This document shows, piece after piece, positions 6,999 to 14,987 of a stretch of 64,000 nt of DNA. The notes below the pieces were generated by a model. The model searched no databases, was not told where the DNA came from, and worked only from the letters and a program-made list of their open reading frames with translations. A program made the position numbers and the translations under genes. This DNA comes from Oricola sp. (GTDB taxonomy: Bacteria > Pseudomonadota > Alphaproteobacteria > Rhizobiales > Rhizobiaceae). Each line of letters opens with the position of its first letter. Position 1 is the stretch's first letter. The stretch covers positions 248,001-312,000 of the forward strand of contig NZ_JALEGV010000041.1 in the NCBI RefSeq assembly GCF_022763245.1, given 5' to 3'.

Positions 6999-8585
6999 TC
7001 AGGCCGCCTTGGCGCGGATCTGGTAGTCCTTGATCTCCTTGAACACCATGCCCGGCGCCCGCTCGGCCTCGTAATTGAGCGAGAAACCGTTTTCGGCCAG
7101 GAACACGGGATCGCCGTCCAGATCGCGGGCGATGCCGGCGCGGTGCTTGTTCATGAAGGCTTCCAGCTGCGTGCGATCCTCATGGGAGATCCAGCGGCAG
7201 ATGTTGAAGCGGGCCGCCTCGAAATCGACCGGCAGGCCGTATTCCTGCTTCAGCCGCTCCTTCAAGACGTCGAGCTGCAGCGCGCCGACCACGCCGACGA
7301 TCGCCGGCGAGCCGTCCTCCGGAACGAAGAGCTGGACGACGCCCTCCTCGGCCATCTGTTGCAGCGCCTCCTTCAGCTTCTTGGCCTTCATCGCGTCGCC
7401 GAGCCGCACGCGGCGCAGTATTTCCGGCGCGAAATTCGGCACGCCGTGGAAGACCAGGGGCTCACCCTCGGTCAGCGTGTCGCCGATGCGCAGCGTGCCG
7501 TGGTTGGGAATGCCGACGACGTCGCCGGCGAACGCTGTGTCGGCGATCTGGCGCTGCGAGGCGAAGAAGAACTGCGGCGCGGTCAGGCCCAGCTGCTTGC
7601 CGGTGCGCGACAGGCGCGCCTTCATGCCACGCTGCAGCATGCCCGAGCAGATTCGCGCGAAGGCGATGCGGTCGCGGTGGTTGGGGTCCATGTTCGCCTG
7701 GATCTTGAAGACGAAGGCCGTCATCTTGTCCTCGGCGGCGTGGACGATGCGCGAATCCGCCTCCTGGTCGCGCGGGGGCGGCGCGAAGGCGCCGAGCGCG
7801 TTGATCAGGTCGCGCACGCCGAAATTGCGCAGCGCAGAGCCGAAGAACACCGGCGTCAGGTGGCCTTCCAGGAAAGACTGCCGGTCGAACGGGCGACAGG
7901 CCTCGCGGGCCAGTTCCAGTTCCTCGATGAAGGTCTCGCGCTCGTTCTCCGGCAGGTGGTCGGCCACGCTTTGCGGGCCGTTGACCGGCGTCGCCTCGAC
8001 CTGCGAGTCGCTGCCGCGAAACGTGTTGGCGGCCAGATTGTAGGCGCCGCAGAACGTCTTCGACCGGCCGACGGGCCAGGTGACGGGAGCGGTGTCGAGC
8101 GCCAGCTTTTCCTCGACCTCGTCGAGGATCTCGAACGCGTCGCGGCTTTCGCGGTCCATCTTGTTGATGAAGGTGATGATCGGAATGTCGCGCATGCGGC
8201 AGACCTCGAACAGCTTCAGCGTCCGCGGCTCGATGCCCTTCGCGGCGTCGATCACCATGACGGCGGCGTCGACGGCGGTTAGCGTGCGGTAGGTGTCGTC
8301 GGCGAAGTCCTCGTGACCCGGCGTGTCGAGGATGTTGAAGACGTTGCCGTCATATTCGAAGGTCATCACCGAGGTGACGACCGAGATGCCGCGTTCGCGC
8401 TCGATCTTCATCCAGTCGGAGCGCGTCTGGATGCGGTCCTTCTTCGCCTTGACCTCGCCGGCAAGCTGGATCGCGCCGCCGAACAGCAGCAGCTTTTCGG
8501 TGAGCGTCGTCTTGCCCGCATCCGGGTGGGCGATGATCGCGAATGTGCGCCGTCGCGCGACGGCGTCCTTCAGACTTTCAGCCAT
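6999..8585 (-). CDS. prfC: Peptide chain release factor 3
   Basis: RF3 is a GTPase that recycles RF1/RF2 from the ribosome after termination. The 528-residue product matches the usual length (E. coli 529). It shows the P loop AHPDAGKTTLTEK, DTPGHEDFA (G3) and NKMD (G4), followed by the beta-barrel and C-terminal domains. The start at 8585 (MAESLKDAVARRR) matches the family N-terminus; the open frame continues upstream to 8681 without conserved sequence. It is monocistronic and diverges from the VOC-family gene across about 157 bases. Confidence 0.95.
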   Translation of the reverse strand: MAESLKDAVARRRTFAIIAHPDAGKTTLTEKLLLFGGAIQLAGEVKAKKDRIQTRSDWMKIERERGISVVTSVMTFEYDGNVFNILDTPGHEDFADDTYRTLTAVDAAVMVIDAAKGIEPRTLKLFEVCRMRDIPIITFINKMDRESRDAFEILDEVEEKLALDTAPVTWPVGRSKTFCGAYNLAANTFRGSDSQVEATPVNGPQSVADHLPENERETFIEELELAREACRPFDRQSFLEGHLTPVFFGSALRNFGVRDLINALGAFAPPPRDQEADSRIVHAAEDKMTAFVFKIQANMDPNHRDRIAFARICSGMLQRGMKARLSRTGKQLGLTAPQFFFASQRQIADTAFAGDVVGIPNHGTLRIGDTLTEGEPLVFHGVPNFAPEILRRVRLGDAMKAKKLKEALQQMAEEGVVQLFVPEDGSPAIVGVVGALQLDVLKERLKQEYGLPVDFEAARFNICRWISHEDRTQLEAFMNKHRAGIARDLDGDPVFLAENGFSLNYEAERAPGMVFKEIKDYQIRAKAA

Positions 8586-8742
8586 AATCGTGTCCAAGAG
8601 AAAGGTGCAGGGCTTCTGGCAGGCGCGGCCCCGGCTGTCAAACGTCAAGCAGGAGCGCGCTGTTGCAACGAGATCGCGCATTTACGTTGATATCAATATT
8701 TCTTTCGCCTATGGTCCAGGCCACAACCGAGAGGACACGTCC

Positions 8743-9165
8743 ATGGAACCGACCATCTATCTCTATTTCAACGGTGACTGCTTCGAGGCGATGAGCTTCT
8801 ACGCCGAGACATTGGGCGGCGAGATCACCGGCGTCTATCGCAATGGCGACGCGCCCGATCCGGAGAGCCGCATGCCCGGCGGGGACGAGCTGGTGATGAA
8901 CATGAACATGCGGCTCGGATCCGCCAACATCATGGCGTCGGATGCGCCGGGCGAATGGTACAACAAGCCGCAGGGCTTCTCGATTTCCATCGCGCCGGAG
9001 AGCGTCGAGGCGTTCGACACCATCTTCGACACGCTGTCGAAAGACGCCCAGTCAGTGTCGATGCAGCCGACCGAGACGTTCTGGGCGGAACGCTTCGCGA
9101 TGTTCACCGACCAATATGGAACGCCGTGGATGCTCAATTTCACCGGCTCCAAGGCGATGGGCTGA
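8743..9165 (+). CDS. VOC-family (PhnB-like) protein
   Basis: The 140-residue protein has one glyoxalase/bleomycin-resistance (vicinal oxygen chelate) fold of the PhnB/3-demethylubiquinone methyltransferase-like type. Markers are YLYFNGDCFEAMSFYAETLGG at the N-terminus, a central GDELVMNMN strand and a C-terminal FAMFTDQYGTPWMLNF strand. Such proteins are usually metal-binding dimers with unknown substrates. It opens a plus-strand run of small genes (DUF4287, DUF1428, another VOC protein, GyrI-like). The ten-base palindrome TTGATATCAA lies about 57 bases upstream and could be an operator. Confidence 0.85.
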   Translation: MEPTIYLYFNGDCFEAMSFYAETLGGEITGVYRNGDAPDPESRMPGGDELVMNMNMRLGSANIMASDAPGEWYNKPQGFSISIAPESVEAFDTIFDTLSKDAQSVSMQPTETFWAERFAMFTDQYGTPWMLNFTGSKAMG

Positions 9166-9186
9166 GGCAGGGGAGACGCAAGCACG

Positions 9187-9417
9187 ATGTCATTCCAGGC
9201 TTATCTCGACAACATCCAGGCCAAGACCGGCAAGTCGCCCGCCGACTTCAGGGCGATGGCCGCGGAAAAGGGGTTCGCCGACGCCTCCGGGCTCGCCCCC
9301 GGCGTGAAGGCGACACAGATCACCGACTGGCTGAAACAGGATTTCGGCCTCGGCCATGGCCACGCCATGGCGATCGTGGCGCTCCTAAAGGGCGCCAAGA
9401 AGGAAGGTAACCGGTAG
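9187..9417 (+). CDS. DUF4287 domain protein
   Basis: The 76-residue protein matches DUF4287: an N-terminal helix (SFQAYLDNIQAKTGKSPADF), a middle helix region and a C-terminal DWLKQDFGLGHGHAMAIVALLKG segment, the most conserved part of the family. The function is unknown. The domain often accompanies or is fused to DUF5655/YdhG-like and VOC proteins, as here. It lies 21 bases after the VOC gene and is presumably cotranscribed. Confidence 0.8.
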   Translation: MSFQAYLDNIQAKTGKSPADFRAMAAEKGFADASGLAPGVKATQITDWLKQDFGLGHGHAMAIVALLKGAKKEGNR

Positions 9418-9447
9418 CGGCGCTGCCGCGTCAGATGGGAGACAAGC

Positions 9448-9801
9448 ATGACCTACGTGGACGGAATGGTCGCGGCTGTGCCGGCTGACGGCAAGGACGC
9501 CTATGTCGAATACTCGAAGCGCGCGGGCGCGGTCTTCAAGAGCCTGGGAGCAACGGCGGTCGTCGATTGCTGGGGCGAGACGGTGCCCGACGGGGAACTG
9601 ACATCCTTTCCCCTTGCGGTGAAGAAGGAGGAGCACGAAGTGGTCGTCTTCTCATGGGTCGAGTGGCCCTCGAAGGAGGCCCGCGACGCGGGCTGGAAGG
9701 CTTTCGAGGACGATCCGTCCGTGTTCGAGCGTCTGGGCGAGATGCCCTTCGACGGCCGCCGAATGATCTATGGCGGTTTCGAAAGGATCGTCGGCCCATG
9801 A
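9448..9801 (+). CDS. DUF1428 (YbaA-like) protein
   Basis: The 117-residue protein is a DUF1428/YbaA family member with a dimeric alpha-beta barrel fold. The conserved start YVDGMVAAVPADGKDAYVEY and the C-terminal FDGRRMIYGGFERIV are both present, and the length is normal. A GGGAGACAAGC ribosome binding site precedes the ATG. The stop overlaps the start of the next VOC gene by four bases (ATGA), which indicates one operon. The biochemical role is unknown. Confidence 0.88.
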   Translation: MTYVDGMVAAVPADGKDAYVEYSKRAGAVFKSLGATAVVDCWGETVPDGELTSFPLAVKKEEHEVVVFSWVEWPSKEARDAGWKAFEDDPSVFERLGEMPFDGRRMIYGGFERIVGP

Positions 9802-10268
9802 CGAAGAAGGTCAAGACATGCCTCTGGTTCGATGACGGGGCGCTGCCGGCAGCGGAATTCTATTGCTCGCTCATCCCGGGTTCGCGCATCGACCATGTGA
9901 GCCGCCATGTCGAGAACGCCACCCATGGCGAACCGGGAGCGGTGCTGGCCGTGGAGTTCACGCTGGCCGGCGTGCCCTACCAGGCGCTCAATGGCGGACC
10001 GCATTTCAAGCTGTCGGAGGCGGTGTCGATCTCGGTCGCAACCGAGGACCAGGCCGAGACCGACCGGCTGTGGGCCGCGCTGACCGCCGACGGCGGATCG
10101 GAAAGCCAGTGCGGCTGGTGCAAGGACCGGTACGGGCTGTCCTGGCAGATCGTGCCGAAACGCGCGGTCGAATTGTTCAGCGGCCCGCAGGCGTCGAAGG
10201 TCTGGCCGGTGCTGATGACCATGCACAAGATCGACATCGCGACGCTGGAAAAGGTGGCCGAGGGGTAA
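9798..10268 (+). CDS. VOC-family (3-demethylubiquinone methyltransferase-like) protein
   Basis: The 156-residue protein has the PhnB-type VOC fold. It has KVKTCLWFDDGALPAAEFYCSLIPGS at the N-terminus, a YQALNGGPHFKLSEAVSISV core and the CGWCKDRYGLSWQIVPK motif typical of this subfamily. Despite older annotations these are not methyltransferases, and their substrates are unknown. The start at 9798 overlaps the DUF1428 stop. It is the second VOC protein in the operon and differs clearly from the first, so it is a paralogue rather than a recent duplicate. Confidence 0.88.
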   Translation: MTKKVKTCLWFDDGALPAAEFYCSLIPGSRIDHVSRHVENATHGEPGAVLAVEFTLAGVPYQALNGGPHFKLSEAVSISVATEDQAETDRLWAALTADGGSESQCGWCKDRYGLSWQIVPKRAVELFSGPQASKVWPVLMTMHKIDIATLEKVAEG

Positions 10269-10272
10269 GTCC

Positions 10273-10803
10273 ATGCTTTCCGTCGAGAACACGGCCCGAG
10301 AAGGCGTGGTGCTCTCCATCCCGAGCGTCGTCACGCGTCAGGCCGAACCCTACCTCGCGATCCGGGCGGCCGGGCCGATGGCGAAGTTGCCGGACTTCGC
10401 ACCGCCGCTGTTTCCGCGCCTCCACCAGTGGATGGCCGACAACGCGATCGCGTCGGGCATGTCCGGTTTCTTTCGCTATCGCCGTTTTTTTGGCGCCGAC
10501 GTGGAACTGGAGGTCGGAACGACGACGCTTCAGCCGGCCACGGGCGGCGGCGAGGTGATCGCCGGCGAACTGCCGGCCGGCCGCTACGCCCATGCCGTGC
10601 ATACCGGACCCTATGACCGCCTCTATGACGCGTTCCTGATGATGGAGGGCTGGATGGGTGGACGCGGACTGACGCCGGCGGGGCGTTTCGGCCCGGACGG
10701 CGCCCGACCCGACTGCCAGATCGAGATCTACCGCGTCACGCCGATGCATGAGACCGATCCGGCTCTGTGGAAGACCGAAATCCTTGTCAAACTGGTCGAC
10801 TGA
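10273..10803 (+). CDS. GyrI-like/AraC effector-binding domain protein
   Basis: The 176-residue protein is a stand-alone GyrI-like small-molecule-binding domain (the effector-binding fold of AraC/Rob and MerR-type regulators) with no DNA-binding part. The repeated beta strands (EPYLAIRAAG near residue 25; AGRYAHAVHTGPYDRLYDAF in the second half) and the C-terminal CQIEIYRV strand are typical. It lies four bases after the VOC gene and ends the operon. Such proteins bind or hydrolyse small toxic compounds, which fits a detoxification theme, but no ligand can be named. Confidence 0.8.
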   Translation: MLSVENTAREGVVLSIPSVVTRQAEPYLAIRAAGPMAKLPDFAPPLFPRLHQWMADNAIASGMSGFFRYRRFFGADVELEVGTTTLQPATGGGEVIAGELPAGRYAHAVHTGPYDRLYDAFLMMEGWMGGRGLTPAGRFGPDGARPDCQIEIYRVTPMHETDPALWKTEILVKLVD

Positions 10804-10872
10804 GCGGATTTCCGCACAGATTTGCCCCCGCCGTCGCTTGCAGATGACGCGAGGGCGCGGCAGATAGCCGCA

Positions 10873-11331
10873 ATGACCAGACCGACCCTCACCCTCGTCC
10901 GCCTGCCCCACGGCGCCGACATTCCCCTGCCGGATTATGAGACGGCCGCCGCCGCCGGCATGGACCTGCGTGCAGCCGTTCCGGCCGATGCGCCGATGAC
11001 GCTGCCGCCCGGCGCGCGCGCGCTGGTGCCGACCGGCTTCGTATTCGAAATCCCGGCCGGTCACGAAGGTCAGGTTCGGCCGCGTTCCGGCCTTGCCTTT
11101 AAGCACGGCGTCACCTGCCTCAACACGCCGGGGACGATCGATGCGGATTATCGCGGCGAGGTGCAGGTGCTTTTGATCAATCACGGAACGGAGCCGTTCG
11201 AGATCACGCGAAACATGCGCGTCGCGCAGATGGTGATCGCCCCGGTGACACGCGTCGCGGTCGCGGAGGGCGAACTCGCCTCCGAGACAACGCGCGGAGC
11301 GGGCGGCTTCGGCTCGACAGGGACACACTGA
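10873..11331 (+). CDS. dut: dUTP diphosphatase
   Basis: Dut hydrolyses dUTP to dUMP, keeping uracil out of DNA and feeding dTMP synthesis. The 152-residue protein is a standard trimeric dUTPase: motif 1 GMDLRAAV, motif 2 RPRSGLAFK, motif 3 [14 protein letters not shown] with the catalytic aspartate, motif 4 RVAQMVIAP and motif 5 [10 protein letters not shown]. The ATG at 10873 gives the family length; the frame continues upstream for only 17 non-conserved codons. The HAD phosphatase gene starts one base after the stop. Confidence 0.97.
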   Translation: MTRPTLTLVRLPHGADIPLPDYETAAAAGMDLRAAVPADAPMTLPPGARALVPTGFVFEIPAGHEGQVRPRSGLAFKHGVTCLNTPGTIDADYRGEVQVLLINHGTEPFEITRNMRVAQMVIAPVTRVAVAEGELASETTRGAGGFGSTGTH

Positions 11332-11332
11332 C

Positions 11333-11992
11333 ATGACCCCACCCCAACTTGTCATCTTCGATTGCGACGGCGTGCTCGTCGACACCGAATCCGTCGCCAA
11401 TCAGCGGCTGAGCGAGATCCTTGCGGAAAACGGACTGGAGATGTCCATGCCCGCCTGCCGAAAGCGCTTCATGGGCCGTACGATGAAGAGCGTGCGCGAC
11501 ATCGTGCTGGCCGAGGACGGCATCGATCTCGGCGAGGATTTCCCGGATCGCTGGCTCGCAGAACTGCCGGCTTTGTTCTCCGGCGGTGTGGAGACCATCC
11601 CGAATGTGCGCGAGGCGATCCTCTATTTGCAGGCGATCGACACGCCCTATTGCGTCGCTTCGTCGGCCAAGGTGGAGAAGATGCACCTGACGCTCGGAGT
11701 CTCCGGGCTGCTTCCGCTCCTCGAAGACGTTCTGTTCTCCGCCTGGATGGTGGAGAAGGGCAAGCCGGCGCCGGATCTTTTCCTCCACGCGGCCAAGACG
11801 CTCGGTTTCGAGCCGGAGCGCTGCGCGGTCATCGAGGACAGCGTCACCGGCGTGATGGCCGGCAAGGCGGCGGGCATGCGGGTCTACGGCTATGCGGCAG
11901 ATCCTCTCACCGACGCGAAAGGCCTTGCCGAGGCAGGGGCCGTGCTGTTCGATGACATGCGCACGCTTCCGGCGCTGCTTGGATTGCAATGA
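11333..11992 (+). CDS. HAD-superfamily phosphatase (beta-phosphoglucomutase-like)
   Basis: The 219-residue protein is a subfamily I HAD hydrolase. Motif I is FDCDGVLVDTE (both catalytic aspartates), motif II is the ASSAKVEK serine, motif III is the lysine in KGKPAPDLFLHAAK, and motif IV is EDSVTGVMAGKAAG. The C1-type helical cap lies between motifs I and II. Such enzymes dephosphorylate sugar phosphates or related metabolites; the substrate is not determined. It is tightly linked to dut and lysE on the same strand, with one-base gaps. Confidence 0.9.
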   Translation: MTPPQLVIFDCDGVLVDTESVANQRLSEILAENGLEMSMPACRKRFMGRTMKSVRDIVLAEDGIDLGEDFPDRWLAELPALFSGGVETIPNVREAILYLQAIDTPYCVASSAKVEKMHLTLGVSGLLPLLEDVLFSAWMVEKGKPAPDLFLHAAKTLGFEPERCAVIEDSVTGVMAGKAAGMRVYGYAADPLTDAKGLAEAGAVLFDDMRTLPALLGLQ

Positions 11993-11993
11993 C

Positions 11994-12611
11994 ATGACGT
12001 TCACCGGTTTCCTCACCTATGCGCTTGCGCTGGGCATCGCCGCGGCGATCCCCGGCCCCGGTGTGATCGCGCTGGTGGCGCGCGCGCTCGGTTCGGGCTT
12101 CCGGCCCACATTGCCGATGCTGTTCGGACTGGCGCTGGGTGACGTCGTCTATCTGGCCGCCGCGGTTCTCGGCCTCGCCTATATCGCGTCCACCTTCGGC
12201 GCCGTGTTCATGGTGATCAAATATCTCGGCGCGGCCTATCTGATCTGGATGGCGATCTCGTTCTGGCGCGCCGGCGTGAGCACGGAAAAGGTGGCCGCGC
12301 GCGCCGCCGGCGACGCCGTGTCGAGCTTCGTCGCTGGCTTCATGGTGACCATGGGCAACCCGAAGGTGATCGTGTTCTACCTGGCGCTGCTGCCGACCTT
12401 CGTCGACCTGTCCACCGTCACGCCGGTCGATTTCGTGATCCTGATCGTGCTCACCTTCGCCATCCTGGTCGCGGTGCTGCTGCCCTATATCGGGCTGGCC
12501 GGCCGCGCCCGCCACATGCTGCAGTCGCCGCGTGCGCTGAAGGTGCTGAACCGGGTCGCCGCAAGCTTCCTCGCCGGCGCCGCTGCGGTGATCGCCACGC
12601 GCGCGAACTAG
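11994..12611 (+). CDS. LysE/RhtB-family amino-acid exporter
   Basis: The 205-residue inner-membrane protein has about six hydrophobic segments. It carries the family motifs GIAAAIPGPGVIALVARAL at the N-terminus and GFMVTMGNPKVIVFYLALLP in the middle. LysE/RhtB proteins export amino acids or their analogues by proton antiport; the substrate is not predictable. It starts one base after the HAD gene stop, so it is probably the last gene of dut-HAD-lysE. A palindromic CCCGGG...CCCGGG hairpin without a T tract follows the stop. Confidence 0.92.
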   Translation: MTFTGFLTYALALGIAAAIPGPGVIALVARALGSGFRPTLPMLFGLALGDVVYLAAAVLGLAYIASTFGAVFMVIKYLGAAYLIWMAISFWRAGVSTEKVAARAAGDAVSSFVAGFMVTMGNPKVIVFYLALLPTFVDLSTVTPVDFVILIVLTFAILVAVLLPYIGLAGRARHMLQSPRALKVLNRVAASFLAGAAAVIATRAN

Positions 12612-12784
12612 GCCGTCTCCAGTCCCGGGGGAACGAAGCCCGGGGGGCTGTCGCGACCCCAACCTCTATTTTCAAGGTCTCAGACACTCCCGTCTCGAAA
12701 CCACTCGCGGTGGCGAGGGCGCATGCCTGCCCTTTTCATTCCACGCTTGCCTGCTAACGTCGCAGGCGAATCGCGAGGCTTCCC

Positions 12785-14005
12785 ATGATCCGTGCCGTTG
12801 CCATCCTCATTCTGGCCCTTGCCGCGTGGCCTGCCGCCGCGCAGTCCCTTCAGGCGCAATATGCGGCCTTTCTGGAAAACAGCATCTGGCCGGATGCGGA
12901 GCTCGCCGGCGTTTCGCGCGCCACCTTCGACAAGGCGATGGGGTCGAAGCGGCTCAACACCGACATTCCGGGGCTGGTGACGCCCGGCTCCACCGAGCCG
13001 CCGCGCCAGATGCTGCAGGCGGAGTTCTCCGAGCCGGCGAAATATTTCAACGAGCGCAATCTGGGCTATGTCACGTCGACCGGCCGGTCGCTTGCCGGGC
13101 AGCATGCCCGCACGCTCGCGGCCATAGAGAAGAAATATGGCGTGCCGGGGCGCATCATCATCGCGATCTGGGGGCGCGAATCCGGGTTTGGCCGCGTGAA
13201 GATTCCGCACGACGCGTTCCAGGTGCTTGGCACCAAGGCCTTCATGTCGACGCGGCCCGACCTCTTCCGCCGCGAACTGATCAACGCGCTGGTGATTGTG
13301 CAGACAGGTCGCGCAAAGCCGCAGGAGATGCGCTCGTCCTGGGCGGGCGCGCTTGGCCAGCCGCAGTTCATGCCGTCCTCCTATCTGCAATATGCCGTCG
13401 ATTTCGACGGCAACGGCCATGCCGACATCTGGTCGTCGACCGCCGACACGCTGGCCTCCATCGCGGCCTATCTGAAGACCTTCGGCTGGCAGGACGGCCG
13501 CGACTGGGGTTTCGAGGTCACGGTGCCTGCCAGCGTCTCCTGCGCGCTTGAGGGCCCCGACCGCGGCAAGCCGATCGCGGAATGGGAAAAGCTCGGTGTC
13601 AAACGCGTCTCCGGCCGCCCGTTCCCGGCCGCCGAGGCGGGCCGTGAGGGCTTTCTGCTGATGCCGGCCGGGCGCTCCGGCCCCGCCTTCATCGTCACGC
13701 CGAATTTCTACGTGCTGAAGGAATACAACGAGAGCGATCTCTACGCGCTCTTCGTCGGCCATGCGGGCGACCGCATCCAGTGGGGCGACAAGACCTTCCA
13801 GGCGGGCTGGGGCAAGACCGATTCCATGCTGCGCTCCGACATCGCCGCGATGCAGCGCGCCATGGAGAAGATGGGCTACGACGTCGGCGGCGCCGACGGG
13901 CTGCCCGGTTTCCGGACGCGCCGTTCCATCGGCGACTGGCAACAGAAGAACGGCCGGCAGCCGACCTGTTTTCCGTCCAACGCGCTGATCCGCGCGATCC
14001 GCTAA
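12785..14005 (+). CDS. Periplasmic lytic murein transglycosylase, MltB type
   Basis: This enzyme cleaves the MurNAc-GlcNAc bond of peptidoglycan, forming 1,6-anhydro ends. The 406-residue protein has a Sec signal peptide (MIRAVAILILALAAWPAAA). It has an SLT_2/GH103 catalytic domain with the IIIAIWGRESGFGR motif (catalytic glutamate) and the WAGALGQPQFMPSSY motif. A C-terminal peptidoglycan-binding domain follows (about residues 345-405, MLRSDIAAMQRAMEKMGYDV). There is no lipobox, so it should be soluble in the periplasm. Its TAA overlaps the convergent XRE gene stop. Confidence 0.93.
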   Translation: MIRAVAILILALAAWPAAAQSLQAQYAAFLENSIWPDAELAGVSRATFDKAMGSKRLNTDIPGLVTPGSTEPPRQMLQAEFSEPAKYFNERNLGYVTSTGRSLAGQHARTLAAIEKKYGVPGRIIIAIWGRESGFGRVKIPHDAFQVLGTKAFMSTRPDLFRRELINALVIVQTGRAKPQEMRSSWAGALGQPQFMPSSYLQYAVDFDGNGHADIWSSTADTLASIAAYLKTFGWQDGRDWGFEVTVPASVSCALEGPDRGKPIAEWEKLGVKRVSGRPFPAAEAGREGFLLMPAGRSGPAFIVTPNFYVLKEYNESDLYALFVGHAGDRIQWGDKTFQAGWGKTDSMLRSDIAAMQRAMEKMGYDVGGADGLPGFRTRRSIGDWQQKNGRQPTCFPSNALIRAIR

Positions 14006-14853
14006 CCGTTCGCGCGCAAGCGGCGGATCCATGCCGCCGTCTCATGCGCTTGCACGGTCGCCGCGCGGATTAGGGTGTCGAAATGACGGGTCATCGACGC
14101 GACCGCGTCCTTGGCGTTCAGCACCAGATACATGTCGCCGACATAGACCGAGACGCGATACGGCCCGAAGACGGTGTAGGGCGCTGAGAAATTGGTCTGC
14201 GCGTCGAAGAGGTAGATCCGCAGGCTCGGATAAAGTTCGTCGAGCAGCGTCGCCATGTGGTCGAGCTGGGCGAGCCGCGCCGGTTCGGCGAGATCGCTCC
14301 AAATGCCCGAGCCGTCTCGAAGGTCACGCAGCCGCTGTTGCGGCATGCAGATCTCCATGTCCGTCTCCGGGCGGCGGGTATAGGCGATGCGCTCCTGCGC
14401 CTCATCGATGCGCGAGGTCAGCGTCCGCTTGTTCTCGCGGCTTTCATAGGAAATCACCGCGTCGGTGCGCAGCAGGTCCGGCACGGTGGTCGGCACGTAG
14501 CGGATCTTGGTGCCCACGGCCTCCGCGTGCCAGCTCTCCAGCAGCGTCTCGTCGCGATCGTCGGGGGCTTCTTCCAATTCCAGCGCCGGCTTGATCGCCG
14601 CCGTCACGTCTTCCGCCTGGCTGAGACCCAGAAGCCAGTCGAGGCTGACCCCGTGCACGGCGGCGATGCGCATCAGCGTCTCGGCGCGCGGCAGACGCGT
14701 CACGTCACCCGCCAGCAACTGCGTCAGCGCCGACCGGTCGACGTTGACGCCGGCCGCGAAGGCTGACCGGTTCTGCCCGGACCGGGCAAGCAATGTCCGC
14801 AGCCGGTCGCGGAACAGCCGCGAGACATCCCGCTTGTCGATTGAGCCCGGCAT
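14002..14853 (-). CDS. XRE-family HTH transcriptional regulator
   Basis: The 283-residue protein has an N-terminal HTH_XRE domain (about residues 12-70, with NRSAFAAGVNVDRSALTQLLAG as the helix-turn-helix and HGVSLDWLLGLS at its end). A long C-terminal domain without a recognised fold follows, perhaps an effector-binding module. The ATG at 14853 follows AGGGACG at a good spacing; a TTG three codons earlier is too close to that site. The gene diverges from a fatty acid desaturase, and a 22-base inverted repeat lies between them, so it may regulate itself and the desaturase. Confidence 0.82.
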   Translation of the reverse strand: MPGSIDKRDVSRLFRDRLRTLLARSGQNRSAFAAGVNVDRSALTQLLAGDVTRLPRAETLMRIAAVHGVSLDWLLGLSQAEDVTAAIKPALELEEAPDDRDETLLESWHAEAVGTKIRYVPTTVPDLLRTDAVISYESRENKRTLTSRIDEAQERIAYTRRPETDMEICMPQQRLRDLRDGSGIWSDLAEPARLAQLDHMATLLDELYPSLRIYLFDAQTNFSAPYTVFGPYRVSVYVGDMYLVLNAKDAVASMTRHFDTLIRAATVQAHETAAWIRRLRANG

Positions 14854-14870
14854 TGAGCGCAACGTCCCTG

Positions 14871-14892
14871 TTTGTTGATTTCAGTAAACAAA
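14871..14892. promoter_or_regulatory. Inverted repeat between XRE regulator and desaturase, candidate operator
   Basis: TTTGTT and AACAAA flank a ten-base spacer, and the site is AT-rich in a GC-rich region. It begins 18 bases upstream of the XRE start and 96 bases before the desaturase start. A dimeric HTH regulator could bind here; the assignment is inferred from position and symmetry only. Confidence 0.4.
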
Positions 14893-14987
14893 TGAAGGAA
14901 TTGCGGCGCATACGCAATGGAAATTCACCATTCCCGCGTTTCGCGCCGGTTTGTCAGGAGGCATGTTCTCGCCTGAAGGGGTGAAAG

